Below are positions 1 through 6,596 of a DNA stretch of 14,567 bases, piece after piece. How positions within the stretch are numbered: the stretch's first letter is position 1; every line of letters starts with the position of its first letter. The position numbers were made by a program, and so were the translations under genes. The notes under the pieces were generated by a model, which saw nothing but the letters and a program-made list of their open reading frames with translations, did no database searches and was not told the DNA's origin. Source of the DNA: DAIODI01 sp036746875 (GTDB lineage: Bacteria > Pseudomonadota > Alphaproteobacteria > Rhizobiales > Aestuariivirgaceae); NCBI GenBank assembly GCA_036746875.1, contig DAIODI010000057.1:1-14567 (forward strand). Reading direction: 5' to 3'.

Positions 1-2
1 CC

Positions 3-317
3 AACGAGCAGTCGGTCCGCGCCGGCGAGATCGCCCGCGACACCAACCCCGGCGCGCGCCATCACGCCGAACTCGTAGCGAATGGAACCCCGCAGGTCGT
101 GGTGTTCCTCTATGATCAGAACGACCGGCCGGTTGCAGCGCAGGGCTACCGCGCCAATGCGTTCCTGGTCGTTGCAGGCGCGACGCAACGCTTCGCCTTG
201 CAGCCCGGCGACGGCAACCGGCTCGTCGGCACCGCGCCCGTTCCGGTGCCGGCAGGAACGAAAGGCGCGGTCCAGATCACCGGACCCGATGGAGCGACCG
301 CGCAGGCGCGGTTCTGA
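3..317 (+). CDS. C-terminus of a periplasmic protein of the kind found with heavy-metal efflux genes (5' partial)
   Basis: The reading frame is open from base 3 and ends in TGA at 315-317, so the start lies outside the window; 104 residues are visible. The text HHAELV, then VVVFLYDQNDRPV, then a beta-rich stretch ending TAQARF, matches the pattern I know from small periplasmic proteins, or N-terminal domains of efflux adaptors, encoded next to Czc/Cus-type metal efflux systems (pattern: a His pair, a short strand, 'D..DKPV', and a C-terminal 'ARF'). This is recognition by memory, not a database hit. No catalytic residues are visible. The next gene, a Met-rich DUF305 protein about 125 nt downstream on the same strand, supports a metal-stress context. 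It could also be an unrelated beta-sandwich protein. Confidence 0.5.
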   Translation, partial: NEQSVRAGEIARDTNPGARHHAELVANGTPQVVVFLYDQNDRPVAAQGYRANAFLVVAGATQRFALQPGDGNRLVGTAPVPVPAGTKGAVQITGPDGATAQARF

Positions 318-441
318 TCCAGCCCAAGGAATTGGCTGAAGCAAACCGTTACGAGAGCGCAAACGGCCCGTCACGATCAGACGTCAAGCCATGATGGTAC
401 AAGACGGACTGTTCCCACTCCGTCAAACAAGGAGCTGCATC

Positions 442-1044
442 ATGACAAAGTCTTCCGCAGCAGCGTTGGCGCTCGTCGCCGTCCTTGGTCTCGGCGTCGT
501 CGCGCAAGCGCAGATGGGACATGGCTCGCATGGTGGTCATGGGATGGGGCAGGGCGAGCCGCAGATCATGGGCGATATGGACCGGATGATGGGCATGATG
601 CGCCAGATGATGCCCATGATGGAGAGGATGCGAAACGCCACGCCTGCCGAGCGCGAGCGGATGATGAACGAGCTGCGTCCCATGATGCAGGGCATGATGC
701 CGATGATGCAGGGCATGATGGGCGGGCCCGGCATGGGCGCGATGACTGGTCCCGGCCATCAGGAGCATGGGCAGACCTCGACGTCGGCTTCGCCGTCCAC
801 CCGCGCCTTCGAAGAGGCGAATGTGAAGATGCATCGCGATATGGCAATCGCGTTCACCGGCAACGCCGACGTGGATTTCGTTCGCGGCATGATCCCGCAT
901 CACCAGGGCGCGATCGACATGGCGCGGGTCGTTCTGGAGCATGGCAAGGACGAGTGGGTGAAGAAGCTCGCAGGCGAGGTCATCACGGCGCAGACAAGGG
1001 AAATTGCCGAGATGCGCGATTGGCTGACGCGGAAGACCCGCTGA
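442..1044 (+). CDS. Secreted Met-rich DUF305 protein, probable copper/silver binder (CopM-like)
   Basis: The protein has 200 residues. The ATG at 442 is chosen because GGAG (431-434) lies in front of it and the protein then begins with a clean signal peptide (Lys3, hydrophobic residues 6-20, AQA cleavage site after residue 23); an in-frame ATG at 391 would bury the signal. Residues 25-101 hold 25 methionines, many as MM pairs, plus His near 27-33. Residues 120-197 form a DUF305 domain with the hallmark MIPHHQGAIDMA (150-161), His131 in MHRDM, and a closing EIAEMRDWL. DUF305 is a ferritin-like helical fold; its member CopM from cyanobacteria binds copper in the periplasm. Met/His clusters suit Cu(I) or Ag(I). 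A role as periplasmic metal buffer is inferred; the partial gene upstream fits it. Confidence 0.88.
   Translation: MTKSSAAALALVAVLGLGVVAQAQMGHGSHGGHGMGQGEPQIMGDMDRMMGMMRQMMPMMERMRNATPAERERMMNELRPMMQGMMPMMQGMMGGPGMGAMTGPGHQEHGQTSTSASPSTRAFEEANVKMHRDMAIAFTGNADVDFVRGMIPHHQGAIDMARVVLEHGKDEWVKKLAGEVITAQTREIAEMRDWLTRKTR
682..720 (+). repeat. Perfect 18-bp direct repeat inside the Met-rich segment
   Basis: An identical 18-base unit occurs at 682-699 and 703-720, separated by CCG. Each copy encodes MMQGMM, giving MMQGMM-P-MMQGMM at residues 81-93 of the DUF305 protein. The repeat is in frame (21-base period), so slippage would add or remove seven residues without a frameshift. Confidence 0.9.
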
Positions 1045-1364
1045 ACCACGTCCTCTGGGAGCAGAAGGCCACGCGGACGGCGTTCGAGTTCGTCCAAATG
1101 CGCCAGTGCGATCGCCTTCACCTCAACGCTGGCGCGGCGGCGATTGACTGAGTGATGTGCCGGGCGTCGATGTCGGTTCGGACTGGTTCACCCAGATGCT
1201 CGCCGCGCTCGGCCTCGGCACACTGCGAGCCGGAATTGGAACCGGCGCGAAATGATGGTCTTGGATGTTATACGCTGCTGTCGCACGATTGAAGGCGGCT
1301 CAGTTGATTCTGCTGTGCCGTCTTTCAGACCGGCAATCAACAGGGCTTCGTTAGAAAACACCTC
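1045..1364. other. Intergenic stretch between the DUF305 gene and the HD gene
   Basis: These 320 bases contain no convincing gene. An open frame at 1148-1255 reads VPGVDVGSDWFTQMLAALGLG and ends at TGA 1253-1255. It has no start codon with a ribosome binding site and could be the remnant of a lost membrane-protein C-terminus. The base composition falls from high GC to moderate GC across about 1250-1300, so the left boundary of the lower-GC cassette is probably here. I see no strong terminator hairpin and no sigma70 promoter I would defend. Confidence 0.5.
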
Positions 1365-2795
1365 ATGGCCAGACCGAAGCCACAAAGGATCCGAGACCCC
1401 ATTCACAACCTGATCGAATTTGGGTCGGATCAGTTCGAAAGCACATTGTGGCGCCTTATACAGACTGCGCCGTTCCAAAGGCTCCGACGTATTCGGCAGC
1501 TGGGCTTTTCCGAGTTCGTGTTTCCAGGGGCGACACATACACGCTTCGCACACAGCATCGGGGTTTTTCACACTGCTCGGCAGTTGATGCAGGTTATCAG
1601 GCGATATGTTTCTGCTAATCAGCAGCAGTTTCGCGATCAGCAAGCACAGTACGCGTTGACGGCGGCGCTGCTTCACGACGTTGGCCACGGGATGTTCAGC
1701 CACGCCTTCGAGGCGGTTGGAAAGGAGTTCAACTGGCCGATGGCTCGACACGAGGAGGTGAGCCAAAGACTGATACGAGACAGTGAGATATCGGCTGTAC
1801 TCGATGCTGAATTCGGCCGTGGCTACGCAGGTAACGTTGCAGATATTATTGTGCAAGGTATCCCAAACGACCTGTACGGATCAGTGGTTTCAAGTCAGTT
1901 CGATGCCGATCGACTGGACTATATGCAGCGAGATCGATTGATGACGGGCATTCAAAGTAGCGGCGTTGATCCGACATGGCTCTTGGCGAACCTCGAAGTC
2001 GCGGAAGTGCAAACTGGTGTCGACGACGCCGGTACTGAAAAGGTTGAGACGCTCGTCCTAGGGCCGAAGGCGATCCATGCCGCAGAGAGCTATGTGCTCG
2101 CGCTTTTCCACCTCTACCCGAATGTCTATTTCCATAAGGCCACCCGTGGCGCAGAGAAGACGTTTCAGGCGCTGATGCGCCGGTTCGTGCAGTTGCACGC
2201 GAAAGGGACTGCCGCGAGTAGCGGCTTGCCGGAACGCCATCCGATTCTCCGGTTTATTGCGGAACCGTCGAACCTCGACCGGGCACTCGCATTGGATGAT
2301 TCGGTCTTCTGGGGCGCTCTCTCGATGTTGATAGAAGCTGAAGACGAAGAAGTGCGCCGTTGGAGCAGCGCTTTGCGCGAGCGGCGACTTTTGTGCTGCT
2401 TCGACATCAAGCGTCGGGTAGAGGATGTGATGCCTGCTACAAAGGAACGCAAAGAGCGACAGGCTCGCGTGAAGCTTGTCTGCGATGCTGTCGTCAAGGC
2501 CCTTCAGGAGCACAATGCCGGGAACCCGAATCGCCTGCCCCGGTTCCTTATCGACCAGTATGCCCGAGATCCGTATAAGCGCTTCCAGGATTCGAAGTCG
2601 CCACTGAACCAGATCCAGATCCGGGTGGGTAAGGGCCCGCCGACTGACATGGCGGAGTTCTCCGCGGTTATCGCCAATGCGGAGCCCTTTAACCTTTGCA
2701 GGGCATATGTCTTTAGGGACGACAAAGACGCCGAATCGATGATAGAGAACGAAGTGAGAACAAAAACTCGGGAGGTAGCCAATGGCGACGCTTAA
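1365..2795 (+). CDS. HD-domain phosphohydrolase, YwfO/SAMHD1-like (COG1078 type), possible dNTP triphosphohydrolase
   Basis: The protein has 476 residues. It begins with DPIHNLIEF (11-19) and QLGFSEFVFPGATHTRFAHS (45-64), the pattern of SAMHD1 and bacterial dNTP triphosphohydrolases. Metal ligands are visible: His63 in RFAHSIG, His104-Asp105 in LLHDVGHG, and Asp182 in FDADRLDYMQRD. The C-terminal 250 residues are less recognisable but close to family length. Family members hydrolyse dNTPs to deoxynucleoside and triphosphate; YwfO-type proteins are poorly characterised, so substrate is inferred. The ATG at 1365 has only a weak, distant purine stretch (AGGG 1342-1345). Base composition is much lower in GC than the flanks (28/60 in 1561-1620), suggesting transfer. 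The next gene starts inside its last codons, so the two are translationally coupled. Confidence 0.85.
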   Translation: MARPKPQRIRDPIHNLIEFGSDQFESTLWRLIQTAPFQRLRRIRQLGFSEFVFPGATHTRFAHSIGVFHTARQLMQVIRRYVSANQQQFRDQQAQYALTAALLHDVGHGMFSHAFEAVGKEFNWPMARHEEVSQRLIRDSEISAVLDAEFGRGYAGNVADIIVQGIPNDLYGSVVSSQFDADRLDYMQRDRLMTGIQSSGVDPTWLLANLEVAEVQTGVDDAGTEKVETLVLGPKAIHAAESYVLALFHLYPNVYFHKATRGAEKTFQALMRRFVQLHAKGTAASSGLPERHPILRFIAEPSNLDRALALDDSVFWGALSMLIEAEDEEVRRWSSALRERRLLCCFDIKRRVEDVMPATKERKERQARVKLVCDAVVKALQEHNAGNPNRLPRFLIDQYARDPYKRFQDSKSPLNQIQIRVGKGPPTDMAEFSAVIANAEPFNLCRAYVFRDDKDAESMIENEVRTKTREVANGDA

Positions 2796-3321
2796 CCCTC
2801 ATCTTGCTGCGGCCCGCATCGTTCAGGACGCTGGAGGGGAGCTAGTCGGCCGCACCCGCCTTCAGAAGGTCGCCTTCCTCCTCGGACTTGCCGGCTTCGA
2901 CGACGAGTTTTCGTTCGAGTACCGCCACTATGGGCCTTTCAGTGAGGACCTCGCGCAGGCGATGGAGATTGCCGCTGCCCTTGGACCAGTTCGTGAAGAA
3001 GAGCGTACCGCAGATTGGGGCGGCCGTTACTCCGTCTACAAGCTGGAGAATCCTGTCGCTGAAACTGACCCCGATAGAGCGCATTTTGTGCAAGAGGCGA
3101 AGCGGATCGATGCGGTCGAACTAGAGCTTGCCGCGACTGCAGCGTATCTGTTCGTTCACGAGGGGATTGGAGCCGCAGTTGCTGGGAATCCTTGGCATGA
3201 GACACAGCGCCGAAAGCCAAGTAAGGCTGGGAATGGGCGACTTGAGCGTGCGGCTGTGGCTTATGAGCGTCTTCGCGGCGTAAAGACGAACAAGGCGCTC
3301 CCCAGTCTCCCTATGCCGTAG
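2782..3321 (+). CDS. YwgA-like protein with Panacea-type N-terminal motif, partner of the HD protein
   Basis: The protein has 179 residues and starts 14 nt before the HD gene ends. A strong Shine-Dalgarno, GGGAGGT at 2770-2776, lies inside the HD gene, so the ATG at 2782 is secure. The N-terminal half reads GRTRLQKVAFLL (23-34), then FEYRHYGPFSEDL (45-57). That 'RxKLQKxxYLL ... F.YxxYGPFSxxL' pattern is characteristic of YwgA in Firmicutes and resembles Panacea/SocA-like (DUF4065) proteins, a domain known as an antitoxin or proteolytic adaptor. As I recall, ywfO and ywgA are also neighbours in Bacillus subtilis. No enzyme active site is visible. It probably modulates or partners the HD enzyme; antitoxin, adaptor or regulator are all open. 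It shares the low GC of the HD gene. Confidence 0.7.
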   Translation: MATLNPHLAAARIVQDAGGELVGRTRLQKVAFLLGLAGFDDEFSFEYRHYGPFSEDLAQAMEIAAALGPVREEERTADWGGRYSVYKLENPVAETDPDRAHFVQEAKRIDAVELELAATAAYLFVHEGIGAAVAGNPWHETQRRKPSKAGNGRLERAAVAYERLRGVKTNKALPSLPMP

Positions 3322-3373
3322 ATGTTTTTCTTGCTTCTTCAGAAGGATTTCACTCGGATGGCGACATCGATGC

Positions 3374-3399
3374 AGTTAGTCGTATGCATTCATCTAACT
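3374..3399. terminator. Possible weak hairpin after the HD/YwgA-like pair
   Basis: AGTTAG (3374-3379) and CTAACT (3394-3399) are perfect inverted repeats around a 14-base loop that itself contains ATGCAT. The right arm runs into four T residues on the plus strand. The stem is short and AT-rich, so it is at best a weak terminator between the convergent genes ending at 3321 and 3410; it may be chance. Confidence 0.25.
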
Positions 3400-3409
3400 T
3401 TTGAAGATA

Positions 3410-3607
3410 TTAGTTCAGGGATGGCCAGTTTTTGAGATAGGGAGTTTTAGGCCCCGTAGATGATCGTGTTGTCGGGTCACGTTCGTATTTGCGCCACACG
3501 CGAACCAAGCCGACTGCCAGGATCTCCCCGATTTCGTTGAGCCGCTCCTCATCGCTCATGTATTCCGGCCTGAGGGCGAGTTTGCCTACGATTGGCTGAT
3601 CGAGCAT
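3410..3607 (-). CDS. Small protein of the type encoded beside recombinase/DUF2924 genes
   Basis: The protein has 65 residues. The ATG at 3607 is chosen because GAGG lies 9 nt upstream on the minus strand; an alternative ATG sits at 3559, and a longer frame opens at 3658 without a good ribosome binding site. The core, MSDEERLNEIGEILAVGLVR (residues 17-36), matches a short motif I know from small alphaproteobacterial proteins encoded next to serine recombinases and DUF2924 genes in phage-like remnants ('ERLxEIxxILAxGLxRLR'). The C-terminus (RSSTGPKTPYLKNWPSLN) is unlike the usual tail. Function is unknown. No recombinase is encoded in this window, so this may be an orphan left by island decay. 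Confidence 0.5.
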   Translation of the reverse strand: MLDQPIVGKLALRPEYMSDEERLNEIGEILAVGLVRVWRKYERDPTTRSSTGPKTPYLKNWPSLN

Positions 3608-3703
3608 GGAGCTTGGCCTCAATGGACGGCACTGTTTACAGGCGGAACTGCGCGCCAAAGTCCACGCCCTAGGCGCCTGCTCTGTCCGCAGACACGCTGA
3701 ATT

Positions 3704-3732
3704 TTGAAGCCTCGCGATTTACTTCGTACGAT
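3704..3732 (+). promoter_or_regulatory. Candidate sigma70-type promoter for selO
   Basis: TTGAAG at 3704-3709 and TACGAT at 3727-3732 are separated by exactly 17 bases and point toward selO. Each matches four of six consensus positions. It lies about 200 bases before the selO start codon, so a long leader would be implied. Pattern match only. Confidence 0.3.
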
Positions 3733-3774
3733 CCGGAGAAGAAATTTCGTATATGGTTTCCCATCCCCTCCGCC

Positions 3775-3900
3775 ATGCATCGCATGAAAATCATCGATGG
3801 CGATGACCGTGTGGTCGCGCCGGCCGGCGCCGCCGGTCCGGCCGCCCGCCCGCCGTCGGCTGCGGCGAGGCTTGCCAACGGGCGCGAACGCCCCACCTGA
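3775..3900 (+). other. Small ORF (41 aa) in the selO leader, possibly a leader peptide
   Basis: ATG at 3775 opens a frame that begins MHRMKIIDGDDRVVAP and becomes Ala/Pro/Arg-rich. It ends at TGA 3898-3900, 33 bases before the selO TTG and in the same frame. No clear Shine-Dalgarno precedes it and the Ala/Pro-rich tail is what any GC-rich frame would give. It could be a regulatory upstream ORF or noise. Confidence 0.2.
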
Positions 3901-3933
3901 TGGCGTGAACAGCGCCCCACCGGGAGACGTCCG

Positions 3934-5430
3934 TTGACCGCAAGCCAGGTCCTGCCGCCCGCCATTCCCTTCGACAATACCTATGCGCGGCTGCCCGAGC
4001 GCTTCTTCGCCCGCCAGCGGCCGACGCCGGTCGAACGGCCTGGCCTGATCGCGCTCAACCGTCCGCTGGCGACGGAGCTGGGCATCGACATCTCCCGCCA
4101 CGACGCCACCGAGTGGGCGGCCATCGCCGCCGGGAACCTCGTGCCGGAAGGCGCCGAACCCATCGCCATGGCCTATGCGGGCCACCAGTTCGGCCAGTTC
4201 GTGCCGCAACTGGGCGACGGCCGGGCGATCCTCCTCGGCGAGGTGGTGGATCGCTGCGGCGTGCGCCGCGACCTCCAGCTCAAGGGCGCGGGGCCGACGC
4301 CGTTCTCCCGCCGCGGCGATGGCCGCGCCGCGCTGGGGCCGGTGCTGCGGGAGTACGTCATCGCCGAGGCCATGCACGCGCTCGGCGTGCGCTCGACGCG
4401 CGCGCTGGCCGCAGTGACGACCGGCGAGCCGGTGTTCCGCGAGACCACGCTGCCCGGCGCGGTGCTCATCCGTGTCGCCGAGAGCCACGTGCGGGTCGGC
4501 ACGTTCCAGTATTTCACCGTCCGGCGCGACCAGGCGGGCGTGCGCCGCCTTGCCGACTATGTCATCGACCGGCACTACCCCGAAGCACGGGCGGCTGCGA
4601 ACCCGTATCTGGCGCTGCTTGAGGCGGTGACGGCGCGGCAGGCGGCGCTCGTCGCCTCGTGGATGAGCGTCGCCTTCATCCACGGCGTGATGAACACCGA
4701 CAACATGAGCGTGGCGGGCGAGACCATCGATTACGGCCCGTGCGCCTTCATGGAGGCCTATCACCCGGAAACCGTGTTCTCCTCCATCGACCAGTTCGGG
4801 CGCTACGCCTACGGCGCCCAGCCCGCCATCGCCCAGTGGAACCTGGCGCGGCTCGCCGAGACGCTGCTGCCGCTGATCGACGCCGACGCCGAGGCCGCCG
4901 TCCGGCAGGCGACGGCGGCGGTGAACGCGTTCGCGCCGGCGTTCGACGCCGCATGGTTGGCGACGTTGCGTAGCAAGCTCGGTCTCGTCGGCGAAAGCGG
5001 CGACGACGCCGCGCTGGCGCAGGGTTTCCTCGCAGCCATGCAGGCGGCGGCGGCGGACTTCACCCTGGCGTTCCGCCGGTTGGGCGATAGCCTCGCCGGC
5101 ACGGCGCACGCCGGCGCGCTGGAGGCGATGTTTTCGGGCGCGCCAGAGTTTGCCGGCTGGCACGCCGCCTGGCGGGCGCGGCTGCCGGCGTCGGCGGCGG
5201 AGAGGGCGGCGGTTGCGGCGGCGATGGCGCGGGTCAATCCGCTCTACATTCCGCGCAATCACCTCGTCGAGGAGATGATCCGCGCTGCGGTGACGGCGGG
5301 AGACTTCGCGCCGTTTGAGGCGCTGAACCCGGTGCTGGCGCAGCCCTTCGAAGAGCGCCCCGGCCTTGAGCGGTACACGCTGCCCGCCGCGCCGGAGGAG
5401 CGCGTGACGCGCACCTTCTGCGGCACCTGA
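3934..5430 (+). CDS. selO: Protein adenylyltransferase SelO (YdiU/UPF0061 family)
   Basis: The protein has 498 residues, normal for the family. The TTG at 3934 is the first usable start after an in-frame TGA at 3898 and has GGGAG at 3922-3926 just upstream. SelO is a pseudokinase-fold enzyme that transfers AMP from ATP to Ser/Thr/Tyr residues of target proteins and is linked to oxidative stress responses. Visible motifs are AYAGHQFGQF (80-89), LGDGRA (93-98), LQLKGAGPTPFSRRGDGRA (114-132, with Lys117), GVMNTDNMSV (251-260) and DYGPCAFM (266-273). The NTDN and DYGP motifs hold the metal-binding residues. The chain ends TFCGT, keeping the C-terminal Cys that corresponds to the redox/selenocysteine site of eukaryotic homologues. 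It is transcribed alone and converges with the next gene, 14 nt apart. Confidence 0.96.
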   Translation: MTASQVLPPAIPFDNTYARLPERFFARQRPTPVERPGLIALNRPLATELGIDISRHDATEWAAIAAGNLVPEGAEPIAMAYAGHQFGQFVPQLGDGRAILLGEVVDRCGVRRDLQLKGAGPTPFSRRGDGRAALGPVLREYVIAEAMHALGVRSTRALAAVTTGEPVFRETTLPGAVLIRVAESHVRVGTFQYFTVRRDQAGVRRLADYVIDRHYPEARAAANPYLALLEAVTARQAALVASWMSVAFIHGVMNTDNMSVAGETIDYGPCAFMEAYHPETVFSSIDQFGRYAYGAQPAIAQWNLARLAETLLPLIDADAEAAVRQATAAVNAFAPAFDAAWLATLRSKLGLVGESGDDAALAQGFLAAMQAAAADFTLAFRRLGDSLAGTAHAGALEAMFSGAPEFAGWHAAWRARLPASAAERAAVAAAMARVNPLYIPRNHLVEEMIRAAVTAGDFAPFEALNPVLAQPFEERPGLERYTLPAAPEERVTRTFCGT

Positions 5431-5444
5431 GCGGCGCCGCCGGA

Positions 5445-5942
5445 TCAGCTGAGCTTCAGGGCGGAGGAGATTTCAGCCAGCGTCGCCTTCTCGTTATCGC
5501 TCACCTTCACGCCGCCGAAGCCGAGAAAGCCGCCCTCGCCGGAGGCTTCGGCCACCCTTTGCGAGACATGGCGCAGCCAGGCCTTGAAGGCGGGCGCGTC
5601 CAAAGGCGTCTTGCGGTCAACAATGTCGCCGATCCGCGCCAGGCGCGCAATCACCAGCGCCTTGATCTCCGCGGTGGATTTCCCTTCGAGTTCGGCCTTC
5701 AGGCTGTCGCGGGCGGCGGTTCGCCCTTCCGGCGTTTCGAGATCGGCGGCGATCGCCCTGACGAGCGCTCCGGCGCCCGGGTCCGCCTTGGCGTTCAGCA
5801 GGGCGGAGGCGCTGGCGATTCCCTCCTTCATCGTGCCCCACAGGCCGGAGGGCTCGCCCAGAGTGACCGCCATGCCGGCGAGCATCGGGCTGCCCATGAT
5901 CATGCTCCACTCGTGCGGCGTGAAGGAGGACTTGTCGGCCAT
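5445..5942 (-). CDS. Conserved hypothetical cytoplasmic helical protein
   Basis: The protein has 165 residues. The ATG at 5942 is supported by GGAG 8 nt upstream on the minus strand; a longer open frame to 6137 is Arg/Pro-rich and not convincing. The start FTPHEWSMIMGSPMLAGMAV and the region EPSGLWGTMKEGIASASALL resemble a family of unnamed alphaproteobacterial proteins I recall without a functional assignment. The C-terminal segment AEASGEGGFLGFGGVKVSDN (131-150) is the most distinctive part. There is no signal peptide, and residues 20-48 are only weakly hydrophobic. It lies 53 nt downstream of the secreted-protein gene on the same strand and may be co-transcribed with it. Function unknown. 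Confidence 0.8.
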   Translation of the reverse strand: MADKSSFTPHEWSMIMGSPMLAGMAVTLGEPSGLWGTMKEGIASASALLNAKADPGAGALVRAIAADLETPEGRTAARDSLKAELEGKSTAEIKALVIARLARIGDIVDRKTPLDAPAFKAWLRHVSQRVAEASGEGGFLGFGGVKVSDNEKATLAEISSALKLS

Positions 5943-5995
5943 GATGGTGGCTCCGGGGTTGCGGCGTGGGCGGCCGGGCGAGGGATGAGGCGGGA

Positions 5996-6382
5996 TCAGC
6001 ACCCGTGATAGCGCATGCAGCCCCGGTAATCGCGGTTGCGATAGCCCCAGCGGCTGGCGCAGCGGTTCGACCACCTGGCGCAGTAGCCCCCGTAACCCGG
6101 CGGCGGCGGCATGTACACAGGCCCGGGCGCGCCCCACCAGATGCGCGGATAGTAGTAGCCGCGGTAGTAGTGCGGATTGCCGTAGCGCGGATTGCTATTG
6201 CGCGGCCCGTTGTTGGGGCGGTAGTAGCCGGCGGGCGGGATGGTGACGCCGGCCGGGACCGGGGACATCGCCGCGGCGCTCGCGATGGCGGCGGGCGCGG
6301 ACGACGCCGGGCCGCCGGACGCCGTGAGCGTCATCGCCATGACGAAGCCTGAAAGCAGGGTTACAAGGGTCAATCGGATCAT
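5996..6382 (-). CDS. Small secreted Tyr/Pro/Gly-rich protein with four C-terminal cysteines
   Basis: The protein has 128 residues. The ATG at 6382 is preceded by AGGAG on the minus strand and starts a signal peptide (MIRLTLVTLLSGFVMAMTL), probably cleaved in the Ala/Ser-rich stretch around residues 21-38. Residues 50-100 are rich in Tyr, Pro, Gly, Asn and Arg (RGYYYPRIWWG). The tail has Cys101, Cys108, Cys122 and Cys128 with RWGYRNRDYRGCMRYHGC, suggesting two disulfides in the periplasm or outside. It recalls the short Cys-ended secreted proteins common in Hyphomicrobiales (BA14K-like in style), but I do not see the BA14K motif itself. Function unknown; an envelope role is inferred. It diverges from the peptidase gene at 6597 with 214 nt between them. 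Confidence 0.78.
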   Translation of the reverse strand: MIRLTLVTLLSGFVMAMTLTASGGPASSAPAAIASAAAMSPVPAGVTIPPAGYYRPNNGPRNSNPRYGNPHYYRGYYYPRIWWGAPGPVYMPPPPGYGGYCARWSNRCASRWGYRNRDYRGCMRYHGC

Positions 6383-6596
6383 CGATTCTCCTGGCTTCTT
6401 GCTCGTCCACAGCGGCGTCTTCTCCGGCAAACCGGATGTTTCCAAGCTCGCCGCGACGCTGGAGAATCCACGCCGCCGCCGCCGGCTGTCAAGCGGGCGC
6501 GCGCCGCCGCCCTTGGTGCGCCGGCGAAACGTGCGTAAAGAGATCGGCCAGAGTGGATGGCCGGCCGCCGGGTGCGGCCTTGCGATGGGGTGAGCG

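Larger units (their letters stand above)
3608..3933. other. Intergenic leader region upstream of selO
   Basis: These 326 bases separate the small minus-strand gene from selO. The left part (3660-3770) is of moderate GC and contains a promoter-like sequence at 3704-3732. The right part (3800-3930) is very GC-rich. A 41-codon plus-strand frame (ATG 3775, TGA 3898-3900) is the only notable small ORF. The composition change within this stretch is a plausible right boundary of the accessory region. Confidence 0.5.

Noticed and set aside
321..337. Imperfect hairpin (AGCC-C-AA / TTGGCT) after the first partial gene
   Set aside because: The stem is short and bulged and no T-run follows, so it is not credible as a terminator.
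391..441. N-terminal extension of the DUF305 protein from ATG 391
   Set aside because: It would place 17 polar residues before an obvious signal peptide, and the ribosome binding site fits ATG 442.
1148..1255. Short frame VPGVDVGSDWFTQMLAALGLG
   Set aside because: It looks protein-like but has no start codon with a ribosome binding site and is only about 35 codons. It is noted as a possible remnant inside the intergenic entry, not called as a gene.
1188..1856. 222-codon minus-strand frame opposite the HD gene start
   Set aside because: No recognisable domain, and antisense to strongly conserved HD-family motifs.
3619..5262. 547-codon minus-strand open frame opposite selO
   Set aside because: It is Arg/Gly/His-rich with no recognisable domain and lies fully antisense to the well-supported selO. 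Long antisense frames are expected at this GC content.
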